From RH-AL1 sp965198495 (lineage in GTDB: Bacteria > Pseudomonadota > Alphaproteobacteria > Rhizobiales > Beijerinckiaceae), in NCBI GenBank assembly GCA_965198495.1, contig CBDAPL010000001.1, positions 1,302,001 through 1,366,000 on the forward strand: a DNA stretch of 64,000 nucleotides, given 5' to 3'. Numbering within the stretch: position 1 is the stretch's first letter; each line of letters starts with the position of its first letter. The position numbers were made by a program, and so were the translations under genes. Below the pieces are notes generated by a model. That model did not search any database, was not told the origin of the DNA, and was given only the letters and a program-made list of their open reading frames with translations. Below, in pieces: positions 1 to 8,215 of this stretch.

Positions 1-132
1 GCCGAGTTTGCCGCGCAAATCGGGATGGCGATGCTCGCTCACGCTACGAGCGCGTGGCTGGCTGATCCGACGACGGACTTAAGCGCACACCTTGCAAAAT
101 CCCATACGCAACTGCGGCGGCTTTCGACATAA
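1..132 (+). CDS. C-terminal end of a probable TetR-type regulator (cut by window edge)
   Basis: Frame 1 is open from the first base and stops with TAA at 130-132, giving 43 residues ending in ...AKSHTQLRRLST. The alanine-rich amphipathic helix followed by a short basic tail resembles the end of the ligand domain of TetR/AcrR regulators, but the DNA-binding part lies outside the window. It is co-directional with the ars operon, about 80 bp upstream. Assignment to TetR is a guess from composition; that it is a coding 3' end is more secure. Confidence 0.4.
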   Translation, partial: AEFAAQIGMAMLAHATSAWLADPTTDLSAHLAKSHTQLRRLST

Positions 133-191
133 TCAGTTCGAAGCGCATGGCGCACTAGTCTGGAATTACGCAACGACGTTGACCGGCTCTG

Positions 192-215
192 ATATGTCCG
201 TTATCTTGGACATAT
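192..215. promoter_or_regulatory. Probable ArsR operator overlapping the arsR start codon
   Basis: A perfect inverted repeat, ATATGTCC - 8 nt - GGACATAT, spans 192-199 and 208-215. The arsR ATG is at 214-216, so the right arm runs into the start codon and no clear Shine-Dalgarno site precedes it. ArsR proteins bind such dyads at their own promoters and release them on binding As(III). Self-repression is therefore likely, perhaps on a leaderless or short-leader transcript. Confidence 0.6.
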
Positions 216-585
216 GGACAACCAAACGACGATCGCCGCGCTTGCGGCCCTAGCCCAGGGCACCCGGCTCGATACGTTCAGGCTTCTGGTGCGGCACGAA
301 CCGGACGGCCTGCCAGCGGGCGATATCGCCCGCGAGCTGGTGGTGCCGCACAACACCATGTCGGCGCATCTGGCGATCCTGTCCCGCGCCGGCCTCGTCG
401 TCGGGGAGAGGCACAGCCGCTCGATCGTCTATCGGGCTAGCCTCGACCGGCTGCGTGACGTGACCCTGTACCTGCTGAAGGATTGCTGCGGCGGCAACCC
501 GGAGCTGTGCGCGCCGCTCGTTGCCGAGCTGATGCCGTGCTGTCCGCCGAAGGGCCAAAAGGCAAAGGCGAGAGCCGATGCCTGA
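214..585 (+). CDS. arsR: Arsenic-responsive ArsR-family repressor
   Basis: A 123-residue winged-helix regulator of usual length. The helix-turn-helix lies around residues 33-60 (DIARELVVPHNTMSAHL) with the wing at GERHSRSIVY. The As(III)-sensing thiols are near the C-terminus: Cys91-Cys92, Cys99 and a further Cys109-Cys110 pair. This resembles the C-terminal triad of Acidithiobacillus ArsR rather than the classical CxC of E. coli ArsR. It heads an overlapping operon and a perfect dyad overlaps its start, so auto-repression is likely. Its 3' end overlaps arsC by 8 nt, implying translational coupling. Confidence 0.88.
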   Translation: MDNQTTIAALAALAQGTRLDTFRLLVRHEPDGLPAGDIARELVVPHNTMSAHLAILSRAGLVVGERHSRSIVYRASLDRLRDVTLYLLKDCCGGNPELCAPLVAELMPCCPPKGQKAKARADA

Positions 586-1024
586 CGACATCATCATCTA
601 TCACAACCCCGATTGCGGCACGTCGCGCAACACGCTGGCTATAATCCGCAATGCCGGCATCGAGCCGCATGTGATCGAGTACCTGAAAACTCCGCCGGCA
701 CGGCCGCTGCTGGCGGCGCTGATCGCGCGCATGGGCGTCCCGGTGCGATCGGTCTTGCGCGAGAAAGGGACGCCTTACGGCGAACTGGGCCTCGGCGATG
801 CCAGCCTGACCGATGACCAGCTGCTCGATGCGATGCTGGCGCACCCGATCCTGATCAATCGCCCGATCGTCGTCTCACCGCTTGGCGTCAAGCTGTGCCG
901 GCCGTCGGAAGCCGTGCTCGATCTGTTGCCGACTGCGCAACAGGCGGCCTTCACTAAAGAGGACGGCGAGCGCGTGATCGACGCGCATGGCCGGCGCGTC
1001 TCAACAGAAAGCCCCAAGCCATGA
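578..1024 (+). CDS. arsC: Glutaredoxin-dependent arsenate reductase
   Basis: A 148-residue ArsC of the E. coli plasmid R773 type, reducing As(V) to As(III) in the cytoplasm with glutathione and glutaredoxin. The catalytic Cys13 sits in YHNPDCGTSRNTL, which matches the family motif around E. coli Cys12. Thioredoxin-fold elements follow (REKGTPYGELGL, HPILINRPIVV) with the conserved arginines. It overlaps arsR by 8 nt and acr3 by 4 nt (ATGA). The product is exported by the Acr3 protein encoded next. Confidence 0.92.
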   Translation: MPDDIIIYHNPDCGTSRNTLAIIRNAGIEPHVIEYLKTPPARPLLAALIARMGVPVRSVLREKGTPYGELGLGDASLTDDQLLDAMLAHPILINRPIVVSPLGVKLCRPSEAVLDLLPTAQQAAFTKEDGERVIDAHGRRVSTESPKP

Positions 1025-2106
1025 GCGATGCCGTCACCCGCCCCGGCGTCGTCGCTGCGGCCAGGGCCCCCAGCATGGGCACATTCGAGCGTTACCTGAC
1101 GCTATGGGTCGCGCTCTGCATCGTCGCCGGCATCCTGCTCGGCCGACTGGTGCCAGGCGTCTTCCACGCGATCGGCGCGGCCTCGGTCGCGCAAGTAAAC
1201 CTACCCGTGGCGGTGCTGGTCTGGCTGATGGTCATTCCGATGCTGCTCAAGATCGACCTGGCGGCGTTAGGGCAGGTGGGGGCGCACTGGAAAGGGATCG
1301 CGGCGACGGTCGGCGTCAACTGGCTGGTCAAGCCGTTCTCGATGGCGCTGCTCGCCTGGGTCTTCATCGCGCATGTGTTCCGATCCTATCTGCCGGCGGA
1401 TCAGATCGACAGCTATACGGCAGGGCTAATCCTGCTGGCCGCCGCGCCCTGCACGGCCATGGTCTTCGTCTGGTCGAACCTCGTTGAGGGCGAGCCGCAT
1501 TTCACGCTGGGGCAGGTGGCGCTCAACGACACGATCATGGTGGTGGCTTTCGCGCCGATTGTCGGGCTGCTGCTCGGCCTGTCCTCGATCACGGTGCCCT
1601 GGGGCACGCTAATGCTGTCGGTCGTCCTCTACATCGTCGTGCCGGTGATCGCGGCCCAGCTCTGGCGGCGCGCGCTGCTGGCGAAGGGTGGGCAGCGGGC
1701 TCTTGCCCACACGCTGAAACGGCTTTCGCCGGTTTCGCTCCTGGCGCTGCTGCTGACGCTAGTGCTGCTGTTCGGCCTGCAAGGCGAACAGATCACGCGG
1801 CAGCCACTTGTGATCGCCATGCTGGCGGTGCCGATCCTGATCCAGGTCTACTTCAATGCCGGGCTAGCCTACCTGCTAAACCGGCAGCTTGGCGTTGCCT
1901 GGTGCGTCGCCGGCCCTTCTGCGCTGATCGGCGCGTCGAACTTCTTCGAGCTGGCCGTTGCCACGGCTATCGCGCTGTTCGGCTTTCAGTCCGGGGCGGC
2001 GCTCGCCACCGTGGTCGGTGTGCTGATCGAGGTGCCGGTGATGCTGTCGGTAGTCAAAATCGTCAACCGCTCGCGCGGCTGGTACGAGCGGGGCGCGTCG
2101 GCGTGA
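1021..2106 (+). CDS. acr3: Acr3-type arsenite efflux permease
   Basis: A 361-residue inner-membrane protein with about ten hydrophobic segments. It carries the Acr3 signatures AAPCTAMVFVWSNL (invariant Cys144 in the fourth membrane segment) and GASNFFELAVATAIALFG. It exports As(III) by exchange with protons and is the membrane step of the operon. It overlaps arsC at the start (ATGA) and arsH at the end (GTGA). It belongs to the Acr3 (BASS-superfamily) class and not the ArsB class, though databases sometimes label it arsB. Confidence 0.9.
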   Translation: MSDAVTRPGVVAAARAPSMGTFERYLTLWVALCIVAGILLGRLVPGVFHAIGAASVAQVNLPVAVLVWLMVIPMLLKIDLAALGQVGAHWKGIAATVGVNWLVKPFSMALLAWVFIAHVFRSYLPADQIDSYTAGLILLAAAPCTAMVFVWSNLVEGEPHFTLGQVALNDTIMVVAFAPIVGLLLGLSSITVPWGTLMLSVVLYIVVPVIAAQLWRRALLAKGGQRALAHTLKRLSPVSLLALLLTLVLLFGLQGEQITRQPLVIAMLAVPILIQVYFNAGLAYLLNRQLGVAWCVAGPSALIGASNFFELAVATAIALFGFQSGAALATVVGVLIEVPVMLSVVKIVNRSRGWYERGASA

Positions 2107-2831
2107 GGCTGCGCCAGCTGCCTGACCCGGATCATCTGCCCGCCCTCGATCAACGCTGTGCGATCGAGCGGCCGGCGCTTAGCCTCGGTCCGCTCGATAA
2201 TCCGCCGCGTATCCTGCTGCTCTACGGCTCCCTGCGCGAATCTTCCTATTCGCGCCTAGCGGTCGAGGAAGCGGCCCGGCTGCTGCGCTACTTCGGGGCT
2301 GAGCCGCGTATTTTCGATCCGTCCGACCTGCCGTTTCCCGATCAGGTGAAGGGCGACGATCATCCGGCCGTGCACGAGCTGCGCGAGCTGTCTCTGTGGT
2401 CGGAAGGCCATGTCTGGTGCAGCCCGGAACGGCACGGCACGGTGTCCGGCTTGATGAAAGCCCAGATCGATCATCTGCCACTTGCCCTGGGCGGCATGCG
2501 GCCGACGCAAGGGCGGACGCTTGCCGTCATGCAGGTGTCGGGCGGCTCGCAGAGCTTCAACGCCGTCAACACGCTGCGGCTGCTCGGCCGCTGGATGCGC
2601 ATGGTGACGATCCCAAATCAGTCGAGCATCGCCAAGGCTTACACGGAATTCGAGGGCGGCCGGCTGAAACCGTCGCCCTACTATGACCGGATCGTCGATG
2701 TGATGGAGGAGCTGGTGCGCTTCACGGTGCTGCTGCGCCCGCATGTCGATCAACTCACCGACCGGTATTCGGAGCGGGTCGAGGACGCCGCGAAAACGGA
2801 AGCGCGGCTATCGCTCGCCAAGGTCCGGTGA
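2103..2831 (+). CDS. arsH: ArsH NADPH-dependent FMN oxidoreductase (organoarsenical resistance)
   Basis: A 242-residue flavodoxin-fold protein. I chose the GTG at 2103 because it overlaps the acr3 stop (GTGA) and gives the usual ArsH length; the frame is open further upstream inside acr3. The FMN-binding signature LLYGSLRESSYSR is near residue 40, followed by WCSPERHGTVSGLMKAQIDH and the NQSSIAKAYTEF segment typical of ArsH. ArsH oxidises trivalent methylarsenicals and reduces FMN or quinones. It is the last gene of the four-gene operon. Confidence 0.9.
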   Translation: MRLRQLPDPDHLPALDQRCAIERPALSLGPLDNPPRILLLYGSLRESSYSRLAVEEAARLLRYFGAEPRIFDPSDLPFPDQVKGDDHPAVHELRELSLWSEGHVWCSPERHGTVSGLMKAQIDHLPLALGGMRPTQGRTLAVMQVSGGSQSFNAVNTLRLLGRWMRMVTIPNQSSIAKAYTEFEGGRLKPSPYYDRIVDVMEELVRFTVLLRPHVDQLTDRYSERVEDAAKTEARLSLAKVR

Positions 2832-2855
2832 CGCTGGAATGATACGGGCCTGTCG

Positions 2856-3068
2856 CTACTTGTCCTGTTTGGCGGCTGCGCGCCTGACAGACTCCACGCT
2901 GGTTTTTCCGGTCCGCTTGCGCATCGTGTCGAGCCGGGTATTGCCCGGAAACTGCGGGATCGGACGCGGTAAATTCTGGTTCTGGGTGTCGCCGCGCTTC
3001 TGCTGAATCTCGCCAGCTTTGGGTGGGTTCTTGTCGCGGTGTCGATTGTCGAGCCCTGCTTCCTTCAT
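2856..3068 (-). CDS. Small basic conserved-type hypothetical protein
   Basis: A 70-residue, very hydrophilic, Lys/Arg/Gln-rich protein (RDKNPPKAGEIQQKRGDTQ near the N-terminus, RTGKTSVESVRRAAAK near the C-terminus). It has no signal peptide or membrane segment and is probably disordered. It runs convergently toward arsH with 24 bp between the stops. The patterned sequence looks coding and I believe similar small proteins occur in alphaproteobacterial accessory regions, but I know of no function. Confidence 0.5.
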   Translation of the reverse strand: MKEAGLDNRHRDKNPPKAGEIQQKRGDTQNQNLPRPIPQFPGNTRLDTMRKRTGKTSVESVRRAAAKQDK

Positions 3069-3294
3069 TGGGTGCTCCTGTTTTCCAGCAGTTGCTTCCT
3101 AACGCAGTACGACGAGCCTTGATGCTCTAATGTAGATATGGTCACGCCTGTTTTTACTTGCAACAGCTCCGCTACTCGAAGCCGGGTCCGCTTCACAGTG
3201 GCCCCGGCCCTGTCAGTCTCGCGCGGGTGCGGTCGTATCCGGCTGCGTCGCCTCGAACGCTCGCGTGGGTTCTCTGGTCCGGAGCGCAGCGGAG

Positions 3295-3352
3295 AACACG
3301 GCCGCGCTGATTGTCCTTGCAGCATCGCGAGGGGGGAAAGCCTAAGCAGCTG
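3295..3352. repeat. 58-bp dispersed repeat, copy 1 (second copy at 5279-5333)
   Basis: The segment beginning AACACGGCCGCGCTGATTGT and ending GCCTAAGCAGCTG recurs at 5279-5333 with a few substitutions and small indels. Here it covers the start of a resolvase-tail remnant. The two copies flank the small heat-shock gene and its neighbour, so they may be scars of an element that once carried or bordered them. Confidence 0.55.
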
Positions 3353-3481
3353 AAGTTTGCCGAAAAGCAGGACGCAAGGATCGAGGCCGCGACCGCTCTA
3401 ATGTCTGGTGGAACCCTGATGGCCATAATTGCTCGATTTCGGGAGCACGTCGCGACGAACGAAGCTCGGCTGTCAGCGTAG
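3323..3481 (+). pseudogene. Remnant of a resolvase/invertase C-terminus
   Basis: An open stretch without its own start reads REGGKPKQLKFAEKQ, then ARIEAATALMSGGTLMAII, and stops at TAG 3479-3481. The GG(R/K)PK linker followed by a helix with ...GGTLM... resembles the region after the catalytic domain of Tn3-type resolvases and DNA invertases. The catalytic serine domain is absent, so it is a leftover. The assignment rests on a short motif and is tentative. Confidence 0.4.
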
Positions 3482-3681
3482 ACCCAGACGGAATCAGAGC
3501 GCAGTAACCGAGGCGTAGGCCGCCGTTGAAGCTTCCGAAAAAAAAGGCGGAAAGACCTCTTGAAGCCGGTTTTTGCCCCTCCCAACTGATTTTCATCGAG
3601 GCCAAAATGGCTTGATCGCAAGGGGGATTATGCCCGTTGTGGGCGGTCCCCATTACCATGTTGCTCAAGGAGAATGTGGCT

Positions 3682-4173
3682 ATGAGAACCTACGATTTTG
3701 CACCCCTCTATCGCTCCACCGTCGGCTTCGACCGGCTGTTCGACCTGCTCGACAGCGGGGTGACCCGCCCGGACTGGCCGCCCTACGACATCGAGAAAAA
3801 GAGCGAAAACGAGTATCGCATCACGATGGCCGTCGCCGGGTTCAAGCAGGACGAGGTCGAACTAACCCAGCATGGCGTGAACCTCTATGTGACCGGCCAG
3901 AAGGCTGCGCAGCAGGGCGAGCGTCAGGTGCTGCACCAGGGCATCGCCGGCCGCAGCTTCAAGCAGACGTTCAGCCTGGCGGATCACGTCAAGGTCGCGG
4001 GCGCCAGCCTCGAAGATGGTCTGCTGTCGATCAACCTGGTACGCGAGGTGCCCGAGCAGCTCAAGCCGCGGCGGATCGAGATCGGCACCGCCCCGCTAAC
4101 GGCCGGCAGCCAGGATAACCGCCAGCAGCAGGCGCTTGAAGGCGGTCCGGAAGCCGAACGCAAGGCCGCGTAA
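3682..4173 (+). CDS. Small heat-shock protein, Hsp20/IbpA type
   Basis: A 163-residue class A small heat-shock protein, an ATP-independent holdase chaperone. The N-terminal arm (MRTYDFAPLYRSTVGFDRLF) is typical of IbpA-like proteins. The alpha-crystallin domain runs from about residue 35 to 130 (PPYDIEKKSENEYRITMAV ... SLEDGLLSINLVREVP). I use ATG 3682, preceded by AAGGAG at 3667-3672, over an upstream in-frame start. The TTGCTCAAGGAG just before the start is reminiscent of the anti-Shine-Dalgarno arm of ROSE-type RNA thermometers, which would need folding to test. Confidence 0.9.
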   Translation: MRTYDFAPLYRSTVGFDRLFDLLDSGVTRPDWPPYDIEKKSENEYRITMAVAGFKQDEVELTQHGVNLYVTGQKAAQQGERQVLHQGIAGRSFKQTFSLADHVKVAGASLEDGLLSINLVREVPEQLKPRRIEIGTAPLTAGSQDNRQQQALEGGPEAERKAA

Positions 4174-4202
4174 CGCGGCCATCCCTCAAATCTGCGGTTC
4201 TG

Positions 4203-4225
4203 CCCTCCGGCCGATGGCCGGGGGG
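4203..4225 (+). terminator. Strong GC hairpin between the hsp20 gene and the next gene
   Basis: CCCTCCGGCC (4203-4212), loop GAT, GGCCGGGGGG (4216-4225) form a 10-bp stem with one G-T pair. No T-tract follows. It lies 30 bp after the hsp20 stop and 20 bp before the next ATG, so it may be a partial terminator or an mRNA-stabilising intercistronic hairpin. Confidence 0.5.
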
Positions 4226-4244
4226 CTCAGTGCGGAGAACGGAG

Positions 4245-4655
4245 ATGAACAACGAAACCCTGAATCTATCCCCCCATGACACTGCCCGACTGCTCAAGAA
4301 CGAGCTGCGTTGTCCCGAAGATGTGGTCGGCGATCCTCACCTCTCGACCACCGAGAAACGCGCGCTGCTGGCCGCCTGGGCCTCCGACGCCCATGCTGTA
4401 CCGGATGCTCCGACGCTGCGGCAGCTCGACAATGGTGCCGTGGTAAGCCTTGCGTCGATCCTCGCTGCCCTGCGCGAGCTTGACCAGGCCAGCGCCAAGG
4501 CAGGCGGCTTCGCCGCTAGTGGGCGCCATGACCAGATCCTCACCAAATGGCGCAAGCGACCACCGTGGCAGCGGCGCCGACGTGACGATGATGACGAGCC
4601 GCCGCCCCTACCGGCAGCCTTGTCGGTGCGGGGTCTAAATCTGATCTGGGCCTGA
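4245..4655 (+). CDS. Hypothetical protein downstream of the small heat-shock gene
   Basis: A 136-residue soluble protein. Start ATG 4245 has GGAG four bases upstream; a GTG at 4230 is an alternative. It contains DPHLSTTEKRALLAAWASDA followed by LRQLDNGAVVSLASILAALREL, and a basic then acidic tail (KRPPWQRRRRDDDDEPPP). I have the impression that such proteins recur next to Hsp20 genes in alphaproteobacteria, but no function is known to me. It probably shares the hsp20 transcript, modulated by the hairpin between them. Confidence 0.65.
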   Translation: MNNETLNLSPHDTARLLKNELRCPEDVVGDPHLSTTEKRALLAAWASDAHAVPDAPTLRQLDNGAVVSLASILAALRELDQASAKAGGFAASGRHDQILTKWRKRPPWQRRRRDDDDEPPPLPAALSVRGLNLIWA

Positions 4656-4953
4656 CGTAACGCTAGCACCAAGACGTTGTGACGGTGGACAGGTGCGTCG
4701 CTGATCCTTCTGTAACCAGCGGGCGCCCGGCGGCCTGCTTAAGCCGACAAGCCGCGTGAAGATCGGGCAGCTATGTCCGCCTGCGGACAAAGCCCTGGCT
4801 TTGTCCCGGTCAGCCCTCGTCGCGCCTGGGCGGCCGGGTCAAGGGCTTTTGAGCGCAGCGTCCCTTGAGGTGGTCGACCAGGCGTGGCTCCGGCCGCACC
4901 GGGGATGCGATGCGGGCAAGGAAGCGGGCCGCCTCGCGGCGGCCCCATCCCGG

Positions 4954-5155
4954 TTACCCGACGAACGATGACAAGCGCCCGCTATGTCCGCAAGCGCCGC
5001 AGCTGGTCAGGCTCTTTGGCGTATACTCATGATCGCGGACTCTGCTGTATCGGCATCGGTGCCGTCTTTCGTCAGCCGCAGCCAAACGTCGCCGCCACGT
5101 CGAGACGGTCTTTGTCCCCGCATTTCGGGCATTGTGCGTATAGAAAATAGCTCAT
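4954..5155 (-). pseudogene. Frameshifted small zinc-ribbon protein
   Basis: From ATG 5155 (preceded by AGGGAG) the minus strand reads MSYFLYAQCPKCGDKDRLDV, then needs a frame change to continue WLRLTKDGTDADTAE, and another to finish DHEYTPKSLTSCGACGHSG before TAA at 4954-4956. Joined, it gives a ~65-residue protein with CPKC and CGAC knuckles, the spacing of a small zinc ribbon. Two indels make it non-functional as it stands. The function of the parental family is unknown. Confidence 0.6.
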
Positions 5156-5278
5156 GGTCTTCTCCCTGTGTGGTCATTGTCGTTGCTCATGCAACGACTG
5201 CCACGCGGTCGAGCGGGGGGTGCGCAAGGTGCAAGGAGAATCTGCGGGTGGCTTGGTGCGGGCAGGGGCTTTAGCCCC

Positions 5279-5333
5279 AACACGGCCCCGCTGATTGTCC
5301 TTGTCGCCGCGCGAGGGGGAACGCCTAAGCAGC
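5279..5333. repeat. 58-bp dispersed repeat, copy 2
   Basis: Matches 3295-3352 from AACACGGCC through GCCTAAGCAGCTG with scattered differences. Here it has no resolvase reading frame behind it, so only the repeat itself was left or copied. Confidence 0.5.
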
Positions 5334-5365
5334 TGGCCCGCGTCGGCGGCCGTGAGGCACCTTGC

Positions 5366-5427
5366 GTTAGCGATCGAAGCCCGGCAGCGCGGGGACGCCT
5401 GGCGGCCCCGTTCACGAGAGCGCGGCC
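5366..5427. repeat. ~60-bp dispersed repeat, copy 1 (second copy at 48653-48712)
   Basis: A segment containing CGATCGAAGCCCGGCAG and ending ACGAGAGCGCGGCC is nearly repeated at 48653-48712, just before module copy B. It may be the tail of a lost gene or an element end; I see no reading frame that explains it. Confidence 0.45.
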
Positions 5428-5536
5428 GGCGGCGCCGGTTTCGCCCGCAAGTATTGGCTCACGTTAATCTTGTTCTGCTCGCCGCCTCGCTCTACTATCC
5501 GCCATATCTACAGCAACCTTAACCGTCGCAATTACT

Positions 5537-5835
5537 ATGCTCTACATTGCCAAGCTAAAGGAGGGGCGCGCGCTCGCTTTTAACACGTCCGAGGAATCTT
5601 ATGCCTTGAACGAGACCGGCGCGGCCTGCCACCAGCGCAGCGGCCGTCACCCGATTCGCTTTGGTGCGGCAGAATACAATCGATGTGGCTGGCAAGTGAA
5701 GAAAAAGCTATCGCGCACGGTGCCAAGTTCGCCGATTATGTAACGGTTTTCACGCTCTCGGATGATGCGATCAAGCCGCCGAAGCCGCCCGGCCGCCGCC
5801 GCAAAGCGGCGTACCCCGCGCCGCTGTCACGATGA
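5537..5835 (+). pseudogene. Unrecognised degenerate coding fragment
   Basis: From ATG 5682 the frame reads MWLASEEKAIAHGAKFADYV and breaks at a run of G near 5757-5761, after which the next frame continues DDAIKPPKPPGRRRKAAYP to a TGA at about 5833. The join is protein-like in both halves, pointing to a single-base insertion. A separate open frame from 5537 (MLYIAKLKEGRALAFNTSEE) may be its upstream part. I do not recognise a family. Confidence 0.3.
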
Positions 5836-5925
5836 TGCTCTTGGCATTGAGAACTGTTCTGCGTCCCTGGACCTCGCATTGCCGTGCCATTCGGCCAGGC
5901 TGCCGTCGCAATTACCATTGCCCAA

Positions 5926-6756
5926 TCAGCCGCAAGCCCACTCGAACTTCATGTTGCGCAGGTCGAGTTGTGCGTTGCCGCCACCGAAGTTAAAGCCGCG
6001 CATCGCCTCGTCGAATTCGATGTAGTGCGGGCTGAATGACGGCGTTGCCTGAGAAGGCTGCATGGTTCCGCCCACGTGGTTAGGGCCGAGCGCTGCGGCC
6101 CAATCGTGGAACTGGTACTTGCCGGCAGCGTCACGGAACAGTGGCTGGATGTAGTCGGAGGGTTTGTGCTCAAACTCATCGACGGGTGATCTGCCGGCAT
6201 TCGGGTCGTATGCCCTCGGTGCCCACTGCAGCGCGCGGCTTTCGGCCAGGGTCTCCGGAGGGGCCTCGCCGTGCGTGTTGCGTATCCATTGCGGATCCAG
6301 CGTGTACGCCTTGGGACGCGAGCAGCGGGCCAACCCGCAGCCAGGCCGGGGCACGCAGCGCGTCGCGGTGCCGGTTGCCGTCGAGCCTGGGCGGGAGGCA
6401 TGCCGGTCCGTCGAACTCGGCCTGCGTAAACAAGATGGCCGCGTAAGCGATACCGAGGATGTCCTCGAACCGGTGCAGGCGCGGATGGGCTGTCTGCACC
6501 GAGTGCCAGAACGGGAGAAGGTCTGGGTCGGCCGGTGCGTCCGCGCCGTTCATGACCGTGCGGATCCCCAGTACTTTCACGAGCGGGCGGCCATCGTTGT
6601 GCTCCATCGCCGCGAGGGCGGGCGACACGAAAGGGCGAGCATGCTGGTAATTCCAGCGAGGCGCAGTCGGGGGCTCAATGCTTTCGCGACATGAGCGGGT
6701 GCGTTTAGGTGCCGCTGGAGTGCTTCGCTGAGCAGGACGACGTCTTGCTGCTTCAT
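5926..6756 (-). pseudogene. Hypothetical protein gene broken by two frame changes
   Basis: From ATG 6754-6756 the minus strand starts MKQQDVVLLSEALQRHLNAP, shifts frame near 6670 to continue RWNYQHARPFVSPALAAMEH ... FEDILGIAYAAILFTQAEFD, then shifts back near 6320 to give the tail YIQPLFRDAAGKYQFHDWAA ... NMKFEWACG. The first and last parts share a frame, so the two indels compensate. The whole would be about 275 residues, soluble, with no family I recognise. Confidence 0.5.
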
Positions 6757-6849
6757 ATCCCGAAGCCATAGACGTTGTCGCCTTCTGCTACGCGCCTCGG
6801 CCTGAGTCGAGCATGAGTGTCGCTCCGCTAAAACCTAGCGCTGACGCTG

Positions 6850-7324
6850 ACAATACCGGTCACCTACATCGCCAACGACGAGGCGATCAAGGACTGGCGG
6901 GCGAAGTTCGAGCATATCGCCGCCAAGCGATCGACGGGCGCCGGGGTAGGAAGCGTGCGCTTGTGTCCTGCCGTGGGCGGGCTGTCTGTCCTTCAGAGAT
7001 CACGCGCAGAAGCTCGGCATGCGCTTCGAACTGCTCGACGCTTCCGGCACAGTCGTCGACTCGGTGCCGGTGCGCTTCAACTCGTTTCCAATGCTGAACT
7101 TCGGAGGAAGCGCGACGCGGCCACCGCCGGGAGCGTCCGGGTTCTTCAACTTCTGCGCGCCGAACCAGAGCGCGTTCTTCACCGTCGATCCGCTAGACGC
7201 CTACGGCGAGGTGATCGTCCTACCGAAGCCCGGCGAGCGCCTGCACGCCTACGCCAATTTCCTGCTGCCGAACGACGTCATCGGCAAAACGGCTTCGCTG
7301 CGGGCACAGGTCGTCCAAAACTGA
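6850..7324 (+). pseudogene. Broken hypothetical protein, C-terminal part open
   Basis: One frame reads TYIANDEAIKDWRAKFEHIA, followed by a shift (a TAG blocks the downstream frame) into FRDHAQKLGMRFELLDASGT and on to ...VIGKTASLRAQVVQN with a stop at 7322-7324. The last 101 residues (from ATG 7019) could still be translated. The beta-rich segment with FNFCAPNQSAFFTVDPLDAY looks like an extracytoplasmic domain. The stop is 11 nt before the next gene, which suggests an old operon. Confidence 0.4.
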
Positions 7325-7335
7325 GGAGATAAGCT

Positions 7336-8013
7336 ATGACAGCAAGGTATATCGTGCTCGGACCCTTTGCGGCTTGCCTGCTGATGGCGGGATCTGCCGT
7401 AGCCCAGACTGTCGAGAAAACGGAGGCCGGCGTGACGTGGCAGGCGGGTGTGAATGGCGTCAAGATCGACTTCGACAACGCCCAGCACGTCCGCCGCATC
7501 TACTCCAAGTACGCCCAGCCGGTGGTGATCGCCGACCGGCGCGGCATCCAGACAGCCACGCTCATCGCGGAGGAGAAAGCCAAGGCGAACATCATCCGGT
7601 TCCTGCGGCAGGATGTAGTGTCCGGCCGGGCCGTGACAGAGGTCGACGCGACCCTCTCGCAAACCACCCAGAAGGCCGGGGCAGGCGGGGAGAGCATTTC
7701 CACGTCCGATCAGCGCAACATCGTGCAAGGCCTGACGGAGTTCACGGGATCGCTGTCGTCTGGCACGTTGAACGGCGTCGTCGTGCTAGAAAGCGGGTAC
7801 GATCCCAAGGCCAAGGAGGCCTGGGTGGTCGCCGGCATCAGCGACAAGACCATCGCCGCCGCCCATGCGGCGGTGGACATGATGGCGGCACCGCCCACTT
7901 TGTCGCCCGCGCGCCGGAGAAAGCGACGACCGGCCAACCGCAACCCACGGACATGCCAGCCCAAGTCAAGCGCAACGGGTCCGACTTCTGAGCGCTATGA
8001 CGCGCCAACGTAG
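7336..8013 (+). CDS. Secreted hypothetical protein (LPP20-like architecture), probable 3' frameshift
   Basis: 225 residues with an N-terminal signal peptide (YIVLGPFAACLLMAGSAVAQ, cleavage after AVA-Q at about residue 23) and a GGAG site before ATG 7336. The body has an alanine-rich helix with an EEKAKANIIRFLRQ segment, then LNGVVVLESGYDPKAKEAWV. This is the helix-plus-beta pattern of LPP20/FlgT-type periplasmic proteins, an analogy only. Near 7905 another frame gives a more natural end, APEKATTGQPQPTDMPAQVK, stopping at 7991, so the last ~37 residues here are probably the product of an indel. Confidence 0.5.
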   Translation: MTARYIVLGPFAACLLMAGSAVAQTVEKTEAGVTWQAGVNGVKIDFDNAQHVRRIYSKYAQPVVIADRRGIQTATLIAEEKAKANIIRFLRQDVVSGRAVTEVDATLSQTTQKAGAGGESISTSDQRNIVQGLTEFTGSLSSGTLNGVVVLESGYDPKAKEAWVVAGISDKTIAAAHAAVDMMAAPPTLSPARRRKRRPANRNPRTCQPKSSATGPTSERYDAPT

Positions 8014-8143
8014 CCCGTTTGCCGACGCGGCGGCTCCATGCATAGTCGAAGTGCCTGGACCAAAGGCTCGTCAGATAAGGCTCACCCGCCTGTCGCCGCG
8101 TTGAGACACTTGCCGGATCTAGCTTAGGAAATCGCACACGTCT

Positions 8144-8215
8144 CGCACATTCCATTCGACTGTCGCCGCGAACCGAGCATGCATGCTCCGCGTGAGGAAC
8201 GGAGATGGTGGCATG
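8144..8215 (+). promoter_or_regulatory. Conserved leader element, copy 1
   Basis: About 70 bp containing ATTCCATTCGACT and CCGCGAACCGAGCAT runs up to the ATG of the small gene at 8213. The same block precedes its paralogues at 11806 and 48936 and occurs without the gene at about 61187. Conservation outside coding sequence suggests a promoter, operator or RNA leader. Confidence 0.6.

Noticed and set aside
3600..3681. ROSE-type RNA thermometer before the small heat-shock gene
   Set aside because: TTGCTCAAGGAG is suggestive, but no full set of ROSE stems could be traced by eye, so it is not listed as a feature.
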